From: Candidatus Sumerlaeota bacterium
GTDB taxonomy: Bacteria; Sumerlaeota; Sumerlaeia; JAFGJS01
Assembly: GCA_016928995.1 (NCBI GenBank)
Contig: JAFGJS010000125.1
Span: 1-64,000 of the forward strand
Reading direction: 5' to 3'
Length of the DNA stretch: 64,000 nt
The position numbers were made by a program, and so were the translations under genes. The notes beneath the pieces are model-generated. The model did no database searches. It saw only the letters and a program-made list of their open reading frames with translations, and had not been told where the DNA came from. Below are positions 8,991 to 17,461 of the stretch, piece after piece. Position 1 is the stretch's first letter; each line of letters opens with the position of its first letter.

Positions 8991-9635
8991 GTGAGTCTCA
9001 TGATGCGCTTACATCATTTGGCAGTGTTGTTTTTTATGGTGCTGATCGGTTCAAGCGCGACGGTGCACTGTTGGGTTCAATGCTGGAACGGATCCAAAAC
9101 GGGTTGCTGTGTGAACGTGATTCTGCTGGATGAACAGGGCCGGCCGTTGCAAGTCGACATACCGAGAGGAGCGTTCAAGACCGTAGAAGGCCGCGAAGTG
9201 CTCCATCCTTCAAGCTACGCCCTCAAGGCTTCAACGCGCAAGCCTGAATCCACCGTGGCAGATGCGATGCGTTCAGCGACGGCTGTTGAGTTTGGACAGC
9301 AGACGCAGGATTTCGATGTAGAGCCAGACCAGCGTGACCATCAGGCCGAAGGCGGCGTACCATTCCATGTATTTCGGGGCTCCGTGCTGAGCGCCCTGTT
9401 CGATGAGATCGAAGTCGAGCACCAGGTTCAGCGCGGCGATTGTGACGACAAAGAGGCTGAAGCCGATGCCGATCGGACCGCTTTCATGGATGTATGGAAT
9501 GGCCGTGCCGAAAAAGCCCAGCACCAGCGTGGCCAGGTAAATCGCCAGGATCCCGCCTGTGGCGGCGATGACTCCGCGTTTGAAGTTGTCCGTCGCCTTG
9601 ATGAATCCCGTGGCGTATGCTGCCAGCAAGGTTAA
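8991..9635 (+). CDS. Doubtful secreted protein reading into antisense of the next gene
   Basis: The first 94 codons have a convincing hydrophobic signal segment (LHHLAVLFFMVLIGSSATVHC) written here as residues 7-27, then a cysteine-rich piece (CWVQCWNGSKTGCC). After 9272 the frame runs antisense through the Bax-inhibitor-like gene and loses any protein-like character. Either a real short gene has lost its stop codon, or the frame is fortuitous. GTG at 8991 or ATG at 9000 could start it. No family recognised. Confidence 0.3.
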   Translation: MSLMMRLHHLAVLFFMVLIGSSATVHCWVQCWNGSKTGCCVNVILLDEQGRPLQVDIPRGAFKTVEGREVLHPSSYALKASTRKPESTVADAMRSATAVEFGQQTQDFDVEPDQRDHQAEGGVPFHVFRGSVLSALFDEIEVEHQVQRGDCDDKEAEADADRTAFMDVWNGRAEKAQHQRGQVNRQDPACGGDDSAFEVVRRLDESRGVCCQQG

Positions 9636-10013
9636 AAACACGCCGAAAGTCAATCCCACGGCTTGCAACACGATGCCGGGGAACTGCGCTTCCATCAGCG
9701 AGGATATGCCGCCGATGAACAGGCCTTCCAGCGCGGCGTAAAGCGGCGCGGTGAATGGCGAGATGCGCATGCTGAAGCTGGTGATGATCGCCACGACGAA
9801 GCCGCCGAAGGCGCCGGTCAGCAAGAAGGGCATGATCGCTTCAGGATTGCGGCCGGCGTTGATGAATTGATGCCAAACCCACACCGAGACGGCGAAGCAG
9901 ATCAGCAACAGGATGCCGGAGCGATTGACGGTTCCGGCCAATGTCATCCGCCGGCCCGCCGCCTGTGTCTCCGAGAATGTCCGTTCGTTCAACGCTGGAT
10001 TGGATGTTCGCAT
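9273..10013 (-). CDS. Bax inhibitor-1/YccA family membrane protein
   Basis: A 246-aa integral membrane protein with about seven hydrophobic helices. The N-terminus MRTSNPALNERTF and the segments SPFTAPLYAALEGLFIGGIS and AALNLVLDFDLIEQGAQHGA (the latter ahead of PKYMEWYAAFGL) are diagnostic of the bacterial YccA/BI-1 branch. Members act as pH-sensitive calcium leak channels or modulate membrane proteases; the exact role here is unknown. AAGG lies upstream of the ATG. It is divergent from the alpha-2-macroglobulin gene, with a palindromic repeat in the gap. Confidence 0.9.
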   Translation of the reverse strand: MRTSNPALNERTFSETQAAGRRMTLAGTVNRSGILLLICFAVSVWVWHQFINAGRNPEAIMPFLLTGAFGGFVVAIITSFSMRISPFTAPLYAALEGLFIGGISSLMEAQFPGIVLQAVGLTFGVFLTLLAAYATGFIKATDNFKRGVIAATGGILAIYLATLVLGFFGTAIPYIHESGPIGIGFSLFVVTIAALNLVLDFDLIEQGAQHGAPKYMEWYAAFGLMVTLVWLYIEILRLLSKLNSRR

Positions 10014-10155
10014 AATATCGCCTTTTGAATGTTATTTGACTTCCTGACGGAAAAACATAGTTTCTGGATTTTCTCACCGATTGTCAATTCCAAGCAACGC
10101 TTAATCGGGTCGTTGCGGCGTTGATTGGATTGCTGAACATTTTGCGATTGATTGA

Positions 10156-10299
10156 CTGACGTTATGCAGTCTTGACGCCTTGGACTGCGGCGGCTATGCC
10201 GCCGCCTTGAGTTGTGGCGAATGAAAGACGGTCTTGCGCTGATTCAAGGCGCAGGCATGGCCTGCGCAATCCAGGGAAACACTCAAGGTGTGACATCAG
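10156..10299 (+). repeat. Dispersed two-hairpin repeat, copy B
   Basis: About 144 bp starting CTGACGTTA and ending ACATCAG, containing a GCGGCGGC-TATG-CCGCCGCC hairpin and a GCGCAGGC-ATG-GCCTGCGC hairpin. The reverse complement of 144-295 has the same order and the same ends. The central 40 bp differ between copies. It lies between two divergent genes, in the 398-bp gap that otherwise holds no recognisable feature. Confidence 0.75.
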
Positions 10300-10411
10300 T
10301 AATTTATTCCATTGAAGCCGGGGCCTAACTTCGGCTAGCCTGCCACGTAAGACATTCAAGCAGTCATTGCAAACATTCTTCAACATAATCCCGAATCAGG
10401 AGTATGGAGCC

Positions 10412-13400
10412 ATGCGTTCGATGCCTAAACTTCATCGTAATCATCCGCTGGATCGCGGAATCAAGGCCGTTTTGTGCGCGCTGACGGCGATTGGAGCGAT
10501 TGTCTTCCTCATGACGTATCAGCCGTTGCAGGCGCTGGAGGCGCAGCCGATGCGGGAAAAGGCGGAGCAGCTCAACAAGGATGGAAATTACAAAGAGGCT
10601 TATGATCTCTACCGCCAGCTGGCGCTTCAGGCGGATGATGAAGGGCGGCAGATCGCATCGGATCTGACTGTCGCCGTGCAATGTCTCAATAATCTGAATC
10701 AGTTGAACGAGATTGATGGATTGTTGGAGCAGGCGGCGCAGGCGCATGCGGAAAACTGGCTCGGTTTGTTGGCTGTGGCGGAGCAATATCAATCCATCCA
10801 GCACAACGGCTTCATCATCTCGGGCGAATTCGAGCGCGGCTGGCAACGCGGCGGCAATGGCCGCGCGGTGAACAGCATGGAGCGCGACCGGACGTGTGCG
10901 CTGCAATTGATGGTTCAGGCGATGCCGCTGGCTGAGCAAGAAGAGAATGCCGACAACACCGCGAATTTTTACATGGCGTTCGCGCGTCAGATCCTATTTA
11001 TCCGTGACAGCAACGAATCCTGGCGGTTGCAGTATTTGACCAGCCTTGACGAACTTCCGGACTACGACGAGGGGTATTGGTATGGCTATCGCGGTTATGG
11101 CGGTCAGGCCCACGGCGCGCCGGTGGATGCCGATGGCAATCCGATTTACTATTACGTGCCCAAGTCCTGGGAGACCGCGGCCAACGATGGCGAGCGCTGG
11201 CGCTGGTGCTTGACGCAAGCGGCGGAACTGAACAGCTCGATGCAATCCTCGACACAATGGCAGTTTGCCGATTTCCTGCAGAATCAATTCGGCGTGCAGA
11301 CCATGGCGCAATACTCCTGGTTTCGCGGCTGGGGCGCGCCGTCCGGCGATGAGGATGCGGTCGAGCGCGAGGGCGGCATTCTCTCCATGCACACGCTGAA
11401 GGAGAACGAAGCGCTGGCGCGGCTGGCGAATGGCATCAAACGCTGGGAGCTTCCGGATGAGTTCAATTACATTCGCATTTATCAGGAGCTCAATTCGTAC
11501 AACGATTTGGCGAATATTTATCGAAATCGCCGCCAGTATCCTCCGGCTGCGGAGCAATTGCGACTGTGGCTGGCGGACAACAGCAGCGGCAACAAGGAGT
11601 CAATCCAGCAGCAGCTGGATCAAATCGTCAAACCGTGGGGCCAGTTCGAATCTCACGCTAAATCGCCCGCGCGGCGCGGCGCGAAGGTCGGATTGCGCTT
11701 TCGCAACGGCGAAAAAGTTGAATTCACGGCGCACGCCATTGATCTCGATGCGATGCTGGCTGATGTGAAGAAGCATCTGGAATCGAAACCGAATCAACTT
11801 GATTGGCAGCGGTTGAATATCAACCAGATTGCTCACGATATCCTGAGCAATCCTCAACGTGAAAAGTTCATTACGGACAAAGTCACTCAGTGGTCGCTTG
11901 ATTTGCAGCCGTTGCCGGATCATTTCGACCGGCTGATTGAAGTGGCCACGCCGCTACAGAACGCGGGCGCGTACCTGCTCGAAGGCCGGATGGAAGGCGG
12001 CAACACGTTCCATACCGTGATTTGGATCGAGGACACCGCGCTGCTGAAAAAGCGCCTGGAAAACGAGGATTATTACTACGTCTGCGACGCCGTCACGGGC
12101 CAGCCGATTTCTGGAGCGGACGTGGAGGTCATCGCATACTGGCAAGAGCATCTCCGCAACAATCGCTACAGGACGCATTTGATAAACAGCGCGTTGAAGA
12201 CCGACGAAGACGGCCAGGCGTTTGTCACCAAAAACGAAGTTCCGAATCAATATCAATCGTTGATCGTCGCGCGCACGCCGGAAGGGCGACTGGGATTCTA
12301 TGGTTTCACTTATGGCGTGGGCGGCAATTGGTACGATCATGAGTACAACCAGACCAAGACTTTCGTCATCACGGACCGGCCGGTTTATCGGCCGGAGCAT
12401 ACCGTGAAATGGAAAATCTGGGTGCGCAGGGCGCAGTATGATCAGGAGGATAAATCGCAATTCGCCGGTCAAACGTTCAATGTGCAGATTTTCGATCCGC
12501 AGGACACGAAGGTGCTGGATCAGGAATTCACGGCGGATGAGTACGGCGGTTTTGACGGCGAATATGCGCTGCCCAAGGACGCGAAGCTCGGCGTCTATCG
12601 AGTGCAGGTCGCCGGCCAGGGAAGCGGCATATTCCGCGTGGAGGAGTATAAAAAGCCTGAGTTTGAGGTTACCGTTGACGCGCCGGAGAAGCCGGTGATG
12701 CTGGGCGAGGCAGTCGAGGCGAAGATTCAGGCGAAGTATTATTTCGGCGAAATGGTAAAGAACGCCAAGGTGAAATACAAAGTGATGCGCACGAATCATA
12801 ACGCGCGCTGGTATCCCTCGATGTACTGGGATTGGTTCTACGAGCCGGGCTATTGGTGGTTCTGCTACGATTATCCGTGGTATCCCGGCTGGGGCCGCTG
12901 GGGCTGCCTGGCGCCGGTTCCGTGGTGGTATGGCGACCGGAGCACGCCGCCGGAACTCGTGATGGAGGACGAAGTGGAGATCGGCGAGGATGGCGCGGTG
13001 ACGATCAAGATTGACACGCGCATCGCCAAGGAGGTGCATGGCGATCTCGATCATCGCTACGAGATCACGGCGGAAGTGACCGACCAGTCGCGCCGCACGA
13101 TCGTCGGCCGCGGCAGCGTGCTCGTGGCGCGCGAACCGTTCAAGGTGTACGCCTGGGTCGATCGCGGCCATTACGAAGTGGGCGACGATGTGCGGGCGAG
13201 TTTTCGCGCGCAAACTCTCGACAACAAGCCGGTGCAAGGCGAGGGCGAGTTGAGACTCTACAGCATCGCCTATGACAAGGACTATAAGCCGGTGGAGAGC
13301 GAGGTGCAGTCGTGGAGCCTGAACACGGATGCGCAGGGGAGCGCGGAGCAACAGCTCAAGGCTTCGCAAGCCGGGCAATATCGCCTCTCGTACTCCGTGA

Positions 13401-16400
13401 CGGACACCGAAGGCCATACGCAGGAAGGCGGCTATATTTTCATCGTGCGCGGCGAAGGCTTCGACGGCTCGCAGTTCCGCTTCAACGACCTGGAGATCGT
13501 GCCGGACAAGAAGGAATACGCCGACGGCGACACGGCCAGAATGTTGATCAATACGAATCATCCGAACAGCGTGGTGCTGTTTTTCGAGCGGCCGAGTAAC
13601 GGCGTTTATCGCAAGCCGCAGGTGTTGCGCATCGCCGGCAAGAGCGCCGGGCAGACGTTGGAAATCAGCAAGAAAGACATGCCGAACATTTTCGTCGAAG
13701 CGGTCACGATCAGCGACGGGAAGATTCACTCGCAGGCGCGTGAGTTGCATGTGCCGCCGGAAGAGCGCATGCTGAAACTCGCGGTCGAACCGGATAAGGC
13801 GGAATATAAGCCGCGCGAAAAGGCGAAAGTGAAACTCACGCTGACGGACATCGATGGCAAGCCGTTTGTGGGAAGCACGGTCGTCGCGGTGTACGATAAG
13901 GCGCTGGAATACATCAGCGGCGGCAGCAACGTGCCGGAGATCAAGTCGTTCTTCTGGAAATGGCGGCGGAGCCATTCGGTGCGCGAGGAAAGCAACCTGC
14001 TGCTCGGTTTCGGCAACCTGGTTCGTGACTGGAAGGAGCAGATGCAAACGCTTGGCGTGTTTGGCGCGACTTTGCAACCGGGAGACGATTTCGTGCTGAT
14101 GGATCAAGATGGCTACGATAGCGCTTATGCTTACAACGGACGCGGTGATGTTCCTTTGCGCAAACCAATGGGTGTGATGGGTTTAAAACAGCAGCGCGCG
14201 GCCGGAATGTCGGCGCCGATGGTCGCGATGGAAATGAAAGAGGACGCTATGATGGATGTTGGCTTAGATATAGAACATGAGGAAACACCAGCGCCGGGGC
14301 ATGGCGGAGACGCGGACGGCGCCGCGGCAGAGCCGATGGTGCGCAGCAATTTTGCCGATTCCGTTTTCTGGGGCGCGGCGATCACCACCGACGAAGACGG
14401 CACGGCCGAAATCGAATTCGACATGCCGGATAACCTCACTGGCTGGAAAATCAAATCCTGGGCCATGGGTCACGGCACCAAGGTCGGTCAGGCTGAAGCT
14501 GAAGTTGTGACCAAGAAAAATCTAATCCTGCGTCTACAAGCTCCGCGATTCTTCATAGAAAAAGACGAAGTAGTGCTCTCGGCGAATGTGCATAATTATT
14601 TAGACGACTTAAAACATGTAACTGGTGTGATTGAATTGGAAGGTGATTGCCTTGAGTTGGTTGAAGTGCCGCGATTCTCACAACCAGATGGCATTGGGAC
14701 TATGGGTGAGCCTCTGCCTTTATTTCGGATGAATATGAAGCCGGCTGGAAAAAGTCAGCTATCTGACAAAACCCAAGTTGGTATACAAGCACAAGGAGAG
14801 CAGAGGATAGATTGGCGTGTAAAAGTCCTGAAGGAAGGAAACGCCACAATCCGCATGAAGGCGCTGACGGATGAAGAGTCGGATGCGATGGAGATGTCCT
14901 TCCCGGTGTATGTGCACGGTATGGAAAAGCAAGTTCCATATAGCGGCCATATGAAGCCCGACGTCGAGTCGGCGAGCATCACGCTCAATGTGCCGGAGGA
15001 GCGGCGCATCAATGATTCGCAGCTCGAGATTCGCTATTCGCCCACGCTGGCCATGGCCATGGTGGACGCGCTGCCGTATATGGTGAGCTACCCTTATGGC
15101 TGCACGGAGCAAACGCTCAACCGTTTCCTGCCGACGGTGATCACGCAAAAAATCCTGATGGACATGGGGCTCGATCTAGCGGCGATCAAGGAGAAGCGCA
15201 GCAATCTGAACGCGCAGGAGCTTGGCGACGACAAGCAGCGCGCGGAGCAATGGAAAAAGGAAGAGATGCGCTGGAAACGCGACGCCGAGGGCGAGTGGGC
15301 GCCGAATCCGGTGTTCGACGAGGAGGAAGTCAAGGCGATGGTCGCGGCGGGCGTGGAGAAATTGCAGGCCATGCAACTCAGCGACGGCGGCTGGGGCTGG
15401 TTCAGCGGGTATCATGAGCACAGTTATCCACACACCACGGCATACGTCGTGCATGGCTTGCAGCTTGCCTTGCAGAACGACGCGCAGGTTCCGCTTGGCT
15501 CGCTGGGACGCGGCGTCGATTGGCTGCAACGCTATCAGCGCGAGCAGGTGCAGGAATTGAAAAACTGGAATGATGATGAAAAGAAGCGCATCAAGCCGTG
15601 GAAGCGCTACGCCGACGAACTCGACGCCTTTGTCTTCATGGTCCTCACCGATGCAAACGAGAAAAACGATGAGATGCTGGAGTTCCTCTATCGCGACCGC
15701 AACCACCTTGCCGTGTACGCCAAGTCGATGTTCGGCATCGCGCTGCAAAAGCTCGGCGAAACGGAAAAACGCGACATGATCATCCGCAACGTCGAGCAGT
15801 ACCTGGTCACGGATGAGGAAAACCAGACGGCGTATCTCAATCTCGGCAATGAAGGCTACTGGTGGTATTGGTACGGCAGCGAATACGAGGCGCACGCCTA
15901 CTACCTGAAATTGCTCGCGGCGGCGAAGCCCGATTCGGAAGTGGCGCCGTGGCTGGTCAAGTACCTGCTGAACAACCGCAAGCACGCGACGTACTGGAAA
16001 AGCACGCGCGACACTAGCGTCGTGATCGAGGCGTTCGCCGATTACATTCGCGCCACTGGAGAGGATAAGCCGGACATGACGCTGGAGGTGCTTTACGACG
16101 GCAAGAAGATGAAGGAAGTGCGGATCAACGCGGAGAACCTCTTCACCTACGACAACAAATTCGTGCTGACCGGCGACGCCATAGAGACCGGCGAGCATAC
16201 CGTCGAGTTCCGCAAGCAGGGCAGCGGTCCGCTGTACTTCAACGCGTATCTCACGTACTTCAGCCTGGAGGATTTCATCACGAAGGCCGGTCTGGAAATC
16301 AAGGTGGATCGCAAGACGTATAAACTCGTGCCGGAAGACAAACAGATCAAAGTCGCCGGTTCGCACGGGCAGGCGGTCGATCAGAAGGTGGAGAAATTCC

Positions 16401-16768
16401 GCCGCGAGGAGCTCGAAAGCGGCGCCATGCTGAAGAGCGGCGATCTCGTGGAAGTCGAACTCACCATCGAAAGCAAGAACGACTATGAGTACCTCATCTT
16501 CGAGGACATGAAAGCCGCCGGATTCGAAGCGGAGAAGGTGCGCAGCGGCTGGTACTCCGAGGGCGGCATGTCGGCCTACATGGAGTTGCGTGATGAGAAG
16601 GTCGCCTTCTTCACCCGCTGGCTGCCGCGCGGCAAGCACAGCATCAGCTATCGCCTGCGCGCCGAGATCCCGGGCAAGTTCAGCGCCTTGCCCGCCAAAG
16701 GCTACGCCATGTACGCCCCGGAGCTCCGCGCTAATTCGGATGAGATCAAACTCGGCATCGAAGACTGA
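10412..16768 (+). CDS. Alpha-2-macroglobulin family protein with intact thioester site
   Basis: A giant 2118-aa protein. AGGAG sits 9 nt before the ATG at 10412, which is preferred over the in-frame ATG at 10367. An N-terminal hydrophobic anchor (about 15-40) is followed by a helical TPR-like region (to about 440), then macroglobulin domains with the marker TDRPVYRPEHTVKWKIWVR near residue 654. A bait-like acidic/Ala/Pro stretch (about 1290-1320) leads to the FWGAAITTDEDG strand. The thioester motif YGCTEQ has its Cys at about residue 1564 and is followed by an alpha-alpha barrel region. Bacterial members trap attacking proteases in the periplasm; no PBP1C partner gene is adjacent. Residues about 800-842 form an extraordinary Trp/Tyr-rich insert, and codon use changes around 14510-14850. 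Confidence 0.93.
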   Translation: MRSMPKLHRNHPLDRGIKAVLCALTAIGAIVFLMTYQPLQALEAQPMREKAEQLNKDGNYKEAYDLYRQLALQADDEGRQIASDLTVAVQCLNNLNQLNEIDGLLEQAAQAHAENWLGLLAVAEQYQSIQHNGFIISGEFERGWQRGGNGRAVNSMERDRTCALQLMVQAMPLAEQEENADNTANFYMAFARQILFIRDSNESWRLQYLTSLDELPDYDEGYWYGYRGYGGQAHGAPVDADGNPIYYYVPKSWETAANDGERWRWCLTQAAELNSSMQSSTQWQFADFLQNQFGVQTMAQYSWFRGWGAPSGDEDAVEREGGILSMHTLKENEALARLANGIKRWELPDEFNYIRIYQELNSYNDLANIYRNRRQYPPAAEQLRLWLADNSSGNKESIQQQLDQIVKPWGQFESHAKSPARRGAKVGLRFRNGEKVEFTAHAIDLDAMLADVKKHLESKPNQLDWQRLNINQIAHDILSNPQREKFITDKVTQWSLDLQPLPDHFDRLIEVATPLQNAGAYLLEGRMEGGNTFHTVIWIEDTALLKKRLENEDYYYVCDAVTGQPISGADVEVIAYWQEHLRNNRYRTHLINSALKTDEDGQAFVTKNEVPNQYQSLIVARTPEGRLGFYGFTYGVGGNWYDHEYNQTKTFVITDRPVYRPEHTVKWKIWVRRAQYDQEDKSQFAGQTFNVQIFDPQDTKVLDQEFTADEYGGFDGEYALPKDAKLGVYRVQVAGQGSGIFRVEEYKKPEFEVTVDAPEKPVMLGEAVEAKIQAKYYFGEMVKNAKVKYKVMRTNHNARWYPSMYWDWFYEPGYWWFCYDYPWYPGWGRWGCLAPVPWWYGDRSTPPELVMEDEVEIGEDGAVTIKIDTRIAKEVHGDLDHRYEITAEVTDQSRRTIVGRGSVLVAREPFKVYAWVDRGHYEVGDDVRASFRAQTLDNKPVQGEGELRLYSIAYDKDYKPVESEVQSWSLNTDAQGSAEQQLKASQAGQYRLSYSVTDTEGHTQEGGYIFIVRGEGFDGSQFRFNDLEIVPDKKEYADGDTARMLINTNHPNSVVLFFERPSNGVYRKPQVLRIAGKSAGQTLEISKKDMPNIFVEAVTISDGKIHSQARELHVPPEERMLKLAVEPDKAEYKPREKAKVKLTLTDIDGKPFVGSTVVAVYDKALEYISGGSNVPEIKSFFWKWRRSHSVREESNLLLGFGNLVRDWKEQMQTLGVFGATLQPGDDFVLMDQDGYDSAYAYNGRGDVPLRKPMGVMGLKQQRAAGMSAPMVAMEMKEDAMMDVGLDIEHEETPAPGHGGDADGAAAEPMVRSNFADSVFWGAAITTDEDGTAEIEFDMPDNLTGWKIKSWAMGHGTKVGQAEAEVVTKKNLILRLQAPRFFIEKDEVVLSANVHNYLDDLKHVTGVIELEGDCLELVEVPRFSQPDGIGTMGEPLPLFRMNMKPAGKSQLSDKTQVGIQAQGEQRIDWRVKVLKEGNATIRMKALTDEESDAMEMSFPVYVHGMEKQVPYSGHMKPDVESASITLNVPEERRINDSQLEIRYSPTLAMAMVDALPYMVSYPYGCTEQTLNRFLPTVITQKILMDMGLDLAAIKEKRSNLNAQELGDDKQRAEQWKKEEMRWKRDAEGEWAPNPVFDEEEVKAMVAAGVEKLQAMQLSDGGWGWFSGYHEHSYPHTTAYVVHGLQLALQNDAQVPLGSLGRGVDWLQRYQREQVQELKNWNDDEKKRIKPWKRYADELDAFVFMVLTDANEKNDEMLEFLYRDRNHLAVYAKSMFGIALQKLGETEKRDMIIRNVEQYLVTDEENQTAYLNLGNEGYWWYWYGSEYEAHAYYLKLLAAAKPDSEVAPWLVKYLLNNRKHATYWKSTRDTSVVIEAFADYIRATGEDKPDMTLEVLYDGKKMKEVRINAENLFTYDNKFVLTGDAIETGEHTVEFRKQGSGPLYFNAYLTYFSLEDFITKAGLEIKVDRKTYKLVPEDKQIKVAGSHGQAVDQKVEKFRREELESGAMLKSGDLVEVELTIESKNDYEYLIFEDMKAAGFEAEKVRSGWYSEGGMSAYMELRDEKVAFFTRWLPRGKHSISYRLRAEIPGKFSALPAKGYAMYAPELRANSDEIKLGIED

Positions 16769-16882
16769 TCGCCATTAAATCAAAACGGGTTGCGCATAAC
16801 GCAATGCGCAACCCGTCGTCTTTAAAACTGGCCCAATCATCTGGTTCTGGATAAACTCTCCCAAGTATCGCACGAAAAGATA
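16739..16882 (+). repeat. 144-bp duplicated segment, copy 1
   Basis: It contains the last codons of the alpha-2-macroglobulin gene, its terminator, and a relic of the 3' end of the orphan 230-aa gene; the minus strand reads LFVRYLGEFI against LFMRYLGVFI in copy 2. The partner copy lies at 17318-17461. Small indels and substitutions separate the copies, so the event is not recent. Confidence 0.8.
16785..16823 (+). terminator. Rho-independent terminator after alpha-2-macroglobulin
   Basis: Perfect 13-bp arms ACGGGTTGCGCAT and ATGCGCAACCCGT with a 6-nt loop, followed by CGTCTTTAAAA. It could serve both directions in the ancestral convergent arrangement. Confidence 0.7.
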
Positions 16883-16890
16883 GGAACCCA

Positions 16891-17282
16891 ATGAAACTTG
16901 AACATGTCGCTGTGAATGTATCCGATCCCGTCGCCATGGCAAAATGGTACGTGGAAAACCTTGGAATGCAGATCGCATTCGAGTTGGATCAACCGCCGCA
17001 CACGCGTTTTCTCCGCGACAGCAGCGGAAAGATGATGCTGGAGATTTATAACAATCAGCGGACCAGGTTCCCGGCTATGCAACGATGAATCCGCTTTTGC
17101 TGCATTTCGCTTTTGTCTCCGCAAATCCGGCCGCAGACAAGACAAGACTGATCCAGGCCGGCGCAACGCCGGTTTCCGATGAGGTCATGGAAGACGGTTC
17201 GCACATCGTCATGCTCCGCGATCCCTGGGGCCTATGCATCCAATTTTGCAAGCGCGGAAAAAAATTGCTGCTCAATGATTGA
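16891..17282 (+). pseudogene. Frameshifted glyoxalase/bleomycin-resistance (VOC) family gene
   Basis: The first frame gives KLEHVAVNVSDPVAMAKWYV, a typical VOC first beta-alpha-beta unit, and stops at 17088 after RFPAMQR. The continuation lies in another frame (17085-17282): LLLHFAFVSANPAADKTRLI followed by a DPWGLCIQF ending typical of the family. Shifting frame near 17070 restores Y-A-T-M-N-P-L-L-L continuity, so one gene of about 130 codons has been broken by an indel, or there is a sequencing error. The gene lies exactly between the two copies of a 144-bp duplication, which suggests insertion. Metal-binding or enzymatic role cannot be assigned. Confidence 0.75.
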
Positions 17283-17317
17283 ACATTTGCAGCAGTCCAA
17301 TCATGAGATCGGACCGC

Positions 17318-17461
17318 GACGAAATCAAACTCAGCATCGGAGACTGATCTTCTTCAAATCAAAACGGGTTGCGCATGAACACCATGCGCAACCCGCTGTC
17401 TTCAAATTGGCTCAATCATCTGGCCCTAGAATAAACACTCCCAAGTATCGCATGAATAGAT
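17318..17461 (+). repeat. 144-bp duplicated segment, copy 2
   Basis: It starts with a remnant of the alpha-2-macroglobulin tail (DEIKLSIGD then stop, against DEIKLGIED then stop in copy 1), followed by the terminator hairpin and the real 3' end of the orphan gene on the minus strand. The offset from copy 1 is 579 bp. Confidence 0.8.
17365..17395. terminator. Second copy of the hairpin terminator
   Basis: Arms CGGGTTGCGCAT and ATGCGCAACCCG with a 7-nt loop. It now separates the broken VOC gene from the convergent orphan gene. Confidence 0.6.

Noticed and set aside
11954-14107. 717-codon open frame antisense to the alpha-2-macroglobulin gene
   Set aside because: It is a mirror of GC-rich codons: Arg/His/Leu-rich composition, no motifs, while the sense frame has clear macroglobulin domains.
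15176-16639. 487-codon open frame antisense to the same gene
   Set aside because: Same reason; no family resemblance and no ribosome site.
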